The translations under genes and the position numbers were made by a program. DNA of 64,000 nt from Acidobacteriaceae bacterium. Its GTDB lineage: Bacteria; Acidobacteriota; Terriglobia; Terriglobales; Acidobacteriaceae. The notes under the pieces are model-generated. The model was not told where the DNA came from, did no database searches, and was given only the letters and a program-made list of their open reading frames with translations. Shown here piece after piece: positions 61,080-64,000 of this stretch (positions are counted from its first letter, which is position 1; every line of letters starts with the position of its first letter). The stretch lies in the NCBI GenBank assembly GCA_030041515.1, contig JASHNS010000117.1:1-64000 (forward strand), given 5' to 3'.

Positions 61080-62918
61080 TCAGCGTGCGGTCGCATTCTG
61101 ATCCAGCACCACCATGTCCCAGTATTGGAGCGACGGCAGGACAAACTCCACGTACCGCTGGCCGTGGTCGTCTCCTCGTGTCAGTGCCAGCGCATGGTAC
61201 CGGCCTCCGTCCGCGTCGGGCGAAGCCCAGCCGGCTCCCGTCACATTTCCATCCAGCGCAATGCGCACCCTGAGGTTCGTGAGCGTCGAAGCAGCAGGGC
61301 GGTCCGCGTGCACATCCCGCCAGTAGGGATCGTCGGAGCCCTTCAAATTAATGAAGTGCACAATGGTTTTGCCGCCCTTCCGGCGCGCCATCGTCCAGAT
61401 GGTGTTCGGCACGCCGTAGGGGCTGGACGGCTGGCCGCCGATTGTGACTGCCGCGTCGGCCGGAAAAACGTTGTAGCGAAGGACGTTCTCGTATGCGGTT
61501 AGAAAATCGTAGTAGTGGCGCAGCGCAGCGGACAGTTCCGGAGTAACTGCGAACGTGGTGTCAGCAGGAAAGTATTCGCCTGACAGCATCCGCGAACCAT
61601 CGCCCAATTCGATGTGAGAGGCTCCCGAGGCAAAAATGACGGCGTCTGCCAGCAGGACGCCGGGAGCGTTGAAAACCTTCGTCGCCAGCGGAGGGTCACC
61701 TTTCTTCTGGCGCTGCAGATAGGCGGCGAAGACCAGCCCCGCGGCAGGATTGGCCGCGTGGACCTGTTCCGCGGCGTCCTGAATGCTGGCGTAGGTTTCG
61801 TGGTCTTCCCAAAGCTCGGAATAGACAAAGTCGGCGTCAGAACGGGCGGTTTGATCCTGTCCCCAGGTGTTGACCGTGTTCAGGACAATGCGCTTGTTGA
61901 GAGCTTGTTTGGCGTTGTCGATAAACGTCTGGAATCCGGCGATAAAGTTTACGCAGGCGCCATCGTAGGCGTAGGCGCCGCGCGTTCCAAATGTATCGAT
62001 GTGCCAGCCGTCGAAGGGATAGACGCGAAAGAGATTCGCCATCTGCCCGAAGAGATAGTGTTGCCACGCCGGGCTGTTCTGATTCATGTAAATCAGCCGG
62101 GGCGTAGCCCAGTGGCCGTCGGTGGGCAGATCGAGACCCTTCGCGGTCTGCAGCGTACGCGGCCCATCGGGGGTGTCCCAGGTGGCCCACTGCAGCCGGA
62201 CGCCGGAGCCGTCGGTGAACGCGTCGGCGTAGGCGCTGTAGCTGCTGTTGTAGGCCATGCTCATCATGTTGCGGGCGCGCGCGGCGGCGAGAAACTGCTC
62301 CAGCACAGCGCGGCTTACGGTTCTGCCGGCAATATCGTGCCATTCCGGCGCCGGGTGCTCCACGGTTCCGGCCAGGGGCTGGCTGTGCTGGTACTGGAAG
62401 TCGTAATACTCCAGGCCGTTGATGTGGAACTTATTCAGATCGGCGATCCAGGCATCCGGTTTGGCGCCCTCCTGCTTTGAGTAGTGGGCGAGATAGCCGT
62501 AGCGGGGAAAACGATTCCACTCGGACGAAACGTCAATCGCTGTCTGCGAGCGCCCAAGTACCTGTCCGCCAGGACCAAGCAGGCGAACATCGGCCAGATA
62601 GCCCCGATAATCCTGGTGCGGGGGCGTCCACCGCATCTCCACGTGGACCGGATTGGTTCCCGAGAGGGTGACCGGCTGCGCGATCTCCGCAACCTGTGCG
62701 TCGAGATGCCAAAACGCGGCTTTCAGGGTTGCGCGCAATGGAGCTCCGGCCGCCGGGGGCTCGAGGGACACCAGCAAATCGACATCTTCGCCCACGCCGT
62801 AGCGCGCCTTGTCCGGATAGACATCCCGGATCGCAGGTCCGCCGATATGTTGCGCTGGCGCCCATGGGCAGCAGATCGGCAGCAGGAACACCAGCACGGC
62901 ACAGCGCCAGAGTCTCAT
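61080..62918 (-). CDS. Glycoside hydrolase family 66 (dextranase-like)
   Basis: A 612-aa secreted enzyme. Signal peptide about 1-22 (LVFLLPICCPWAPAQ). An N-terminal Ig-like domain (IRDVYPDKARYGVGEDVDLLVSL) precedes a TIM barrel. FDGWHIDTFGTRG (about 300-312) carries the nucleophile Asp and DADFVYSELWEDHETY (about 360-375) the acid/base Glu of GH66. A C-terminal beta domain includes GKTIVHFINLKG and ends with KYVEFVLP-like residues (QRYVEFVLPSLQYWDMVVLD). GH66 enzymes cleave alpha-1,6-glucans (dextran) or make cycloisomaltooligosaccharides; the CITase-specific CBM35 insertion was not recognised, so dextranase is favoured. Confidence 0.85.
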   Translation of the reverse strand: MRLWRCAVLVFLLPICCPWAPAQHIGGPAIRDVYPDKARYGVGEDVDLLVSLEPPAAGAPLRATLKAAFWHLDAQVAEIAQPVTLSGTNPVHVEMRWTPPHQDYRGYLADVRLLGPGGQVLGRSQTAIDVSSEWNRFPRYGYLAHYSKQEGAKPDAWIADLNKFHINGLEYYDFQYQHSQPLAGTVEHPAPEWHDIAGRTVSRAVLEQFLAAARARNMMSMAYNSSYSAYADAFTDGSGVRLQWATWDTPDGPRTLQTAKGLDLPTDGHWATPRLIYMNQNSPAWQHYLFGQMANLFRVYPFDGWHIDTFGTRGAYAYDGACVNFIAGFQTFIDNAKQALNKRIVLNTVNTWGQDQTARSDADFVYSELWEDHETYASIQDAAEQVHAANPAAGLVFAAYLQRQKKGDPPLATKVFNAPGVLLADAVIFASGASHIELGDGSRMLSGEYFPADTTFAVTPELSAALRHYYDFLTAYENVLRYNVFPADAAVTIGGQPSSPYGVPNTIWTMARRKGGKTIVHFINLKGSDDPYWRDVHADRPAASTLTNLRVRIALDGNVTGAGWASPDADGGRYHALALTRGDDHGQRYVEFVLPSLQYWDMVVLDQNATAR

Positions 62919-62988
62919 GGACAGACTCTAGTTCGGCTACGGTGAAGAAAGGCTGCGGTTTCTCTGAGGTTTTGTTTAAGTTCTTTGT

Positions 62989-63999
62989 TTAGCGGAAGTT
63001 TTCAACGAGCGAGATGTTGCTGCCGGCCTCTGCCATGTCGGCGTAGATGAGCCAGCGCCCGTCAGGGGACACGCTGAGCCCGGACAAGAGCGTTGGCTCG
63101 TGGTCGAGAACGTGCACGCGAACGCTGCGGTCCGGTCTGGCATAGCTGGCAAAATCGATGGAGCTTTGCGAGCCGCTGGAATCGAGATAATAGATACCGT
63201 CCTTCGTGAGCGTCCAGTAGCCCTGAAAGCCGTCCGCGGGGCTTTTCAGGACCTGCACTTCGGCTCCGCCGCCGACGGGAACGCGCCACAGGCCGGACAC
63301 CTGCGCGCGGGTATAGTAGACCCACTTTCCGTCGGGTGAGGCCAGAGCAATCATGCCGCCATTGCGGGTGAGCTGCTGGGGGACGCCACCCGTGGCCGCG
63401 ATTTTCCAGATCTGATAGCTGCCGCTGCGATTGGAGCCGAAATAGATGGTCTTTCCGTCTGGCGACCAGCTGGGAACGATGTCGTTATTGTTGCCGCTGG
63501 TGAGAGCGTACGGGAGTCCTCCGTCGGGGCTGGCGAGGAAGATGTGTGCGCGGCCATCCGGGCGGGAATCGAAGGCGATCTGGTGGCCATTGGGTGACCA
63601 GTGCGGACTTCCAGTGAGCGCGCCGCCGAAGGAGGTTATCTGCACAGGGTCAGAGCCATCGGCCTGGCAGATCCAGATCTCCTGGGAGCCGGAGCGCCAG
63701 GACTGAAAGGCGATGCGCTTGCCGTCCGGAGAAAACTGCGGCGCCGAATCCTGCTCGTTGGAGCTCAGCAGCTGATCAGTAAGCACTTTGCGCGCCGAGG
63801 ATCTCAGATCCACGCGGACGATATCCCACCGGCCCGTGCCGTGCGAGTACGCCAGGAGATTGCCTTTCCGCGAGATGGCGGGACTGTAGCTGTTTTCATC
63901 GCCGACGGCCACGCGCTCAATGGGACCGCCGGCAGCAGGAACCTTCCACAGCGCGAACTCTCCCTCGCGATTCGAAGAAAAGACCACGTACTGGCTGTC
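62989..63999 (-). CDS. PD40/TolB-like beta-propeller protein (5' end outside window)
   Basis: The C-terminal 336 residues of a longer protein; the frame is open to the window edge. Repeated PD40 blades are clear: SAPQFSPDGKRIAFQSWRSGSQEIW, GSPHWSPNGHQIAFDSRPDGRAHIF, IVPSWSPDGKTIYFGSNRSGSYQIW and LSVSPDGRWLIYADMAEAGSN. In Acidobacteria such propellers are often the C-terminal part of CadC-like winged-helix regulators or of protein kinases; the missing N terminus would decide. It lies 70 bases upstream of the GH66 gene on the same strand and may form a transcript with it. Confidence 0.85.
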   Translation of the reverse strand, partial: DSQYVVFSSNREGEFALWKVPAAGGPIERVAVGDENSYSPAISRKGNLLAYSHGTGRWDIVRVDLRSSARKVLTDQLLSSNEQDSAPQFSPDGKRIAFQSWRSGSQEIWICQADGSDPVQITSFGGALTGSPHWSPNGHQIAFDSRPDGRAHIFLASPDGGLPYALTSGNNNDIVPSWSPDGKTIYFGSNRSGSYQIWKIAATGGVPQQLTRNGGMIALASPDGKWVYYTRAQVSGLWRVPVGGGAEVQVLKSPADGFQGYWTLTKDGIYYLDSSGSQSSIDFASYARPDRSVRVHVLDHEPTLLSGLSVSPDGRWLIYADMAEAGSNISLVENFR

Positions 64000-64000
64000 G

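Overview
The window looks like a chromosomal segment of an acidobacterium (class Terriglobia, Acidobacteriaceae-like). The reasons are: high GC with dense bidirectional coding; five tandem MacB/FtsX-type permeases of the acidobacterial 'ADOP' type with no partner ATPase; a very large TonB-dependent receptor with an N-terminal carboxypeptidase-regulatory domain; DUF5666, PD40-propeller and TPR secreted proteins; and Big_2/PQQ lipoproteins. This assignment is inferred from gene content, not from a marker-gene search.

Layout. 1-13.3 kb: a truncated GH18-like/polysaccharide deacetylase fusion, a membrane glycosyltransferase, a DUF4232 lipoprotein, an SDR reductase, a leftward cpsB-like phosphatase/purQ pair, an ICMT-like methyltransferase, trmFO with an overlapping GNAT gene, a TPR protein and a Big_2/PQQ-propeller lipoprotein. 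13.4-23.1 kb: a DUF1772 membrane protein divergent from an HxlR regulator with a clear operator-like palindrome, a UbiD decarboxylase (probable CTG start), a PagL-like outer-membrane lipase, a molybdopterin-fold protein, a peroxiredoxin, an SRPBCC protein, malic enzyme, PIG-L deacetylase, rnhB and rplS. 23.2-35.7 kb: five tandem ADOP permeases, all leftward. 36-44.4 kb: the tig-clpP-clpX proteostasis cluster with a terminator, an unrecognised 156-aa ORF, hutH and a FucP-type sugar transporter. 44.6-50.8 kb: a DUF5666 protein, the TonB receptor, a NUDIX hydrolase, a cobalamin adenosyltransferase and rlmH.

51.0-59.5 kb: an integrated mobile element of about 8.4 kb. It lies between tRNA-Glu(CTC) and a perfect 45-bp duplicate of that gene's 3' end. 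It carries a tyrosine integrase, an AlpA/excisionase-like protein, a P4-type primase-helicase, a large nested palindrome that could be its origin, a DUF5681 protein, a serine resolvase, a second small DNA-binding protein and a string of overlapping small genes of unknown function. No capsid, portal, large terminase, lysis or conjugation gene was recognised. The order int - alpA-like - primase - (possible packaging factor) resembles phage satellites (P4/PICI-like), so this is the best candidate for an undescribed system here. The right junction is followed by a decayed transposase fragment.

59.9-64 kb: a leftward group of a PD40-propeller protein (cut by the window end), a GH66 dextranase-like enzyme and a TPR protein, plausibly an extracellular glucan-degradation locus.

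Start codons were chosen mainly from Shine-Dalgarno spacing. Family calls come from motifs read by eye; no database search was run.
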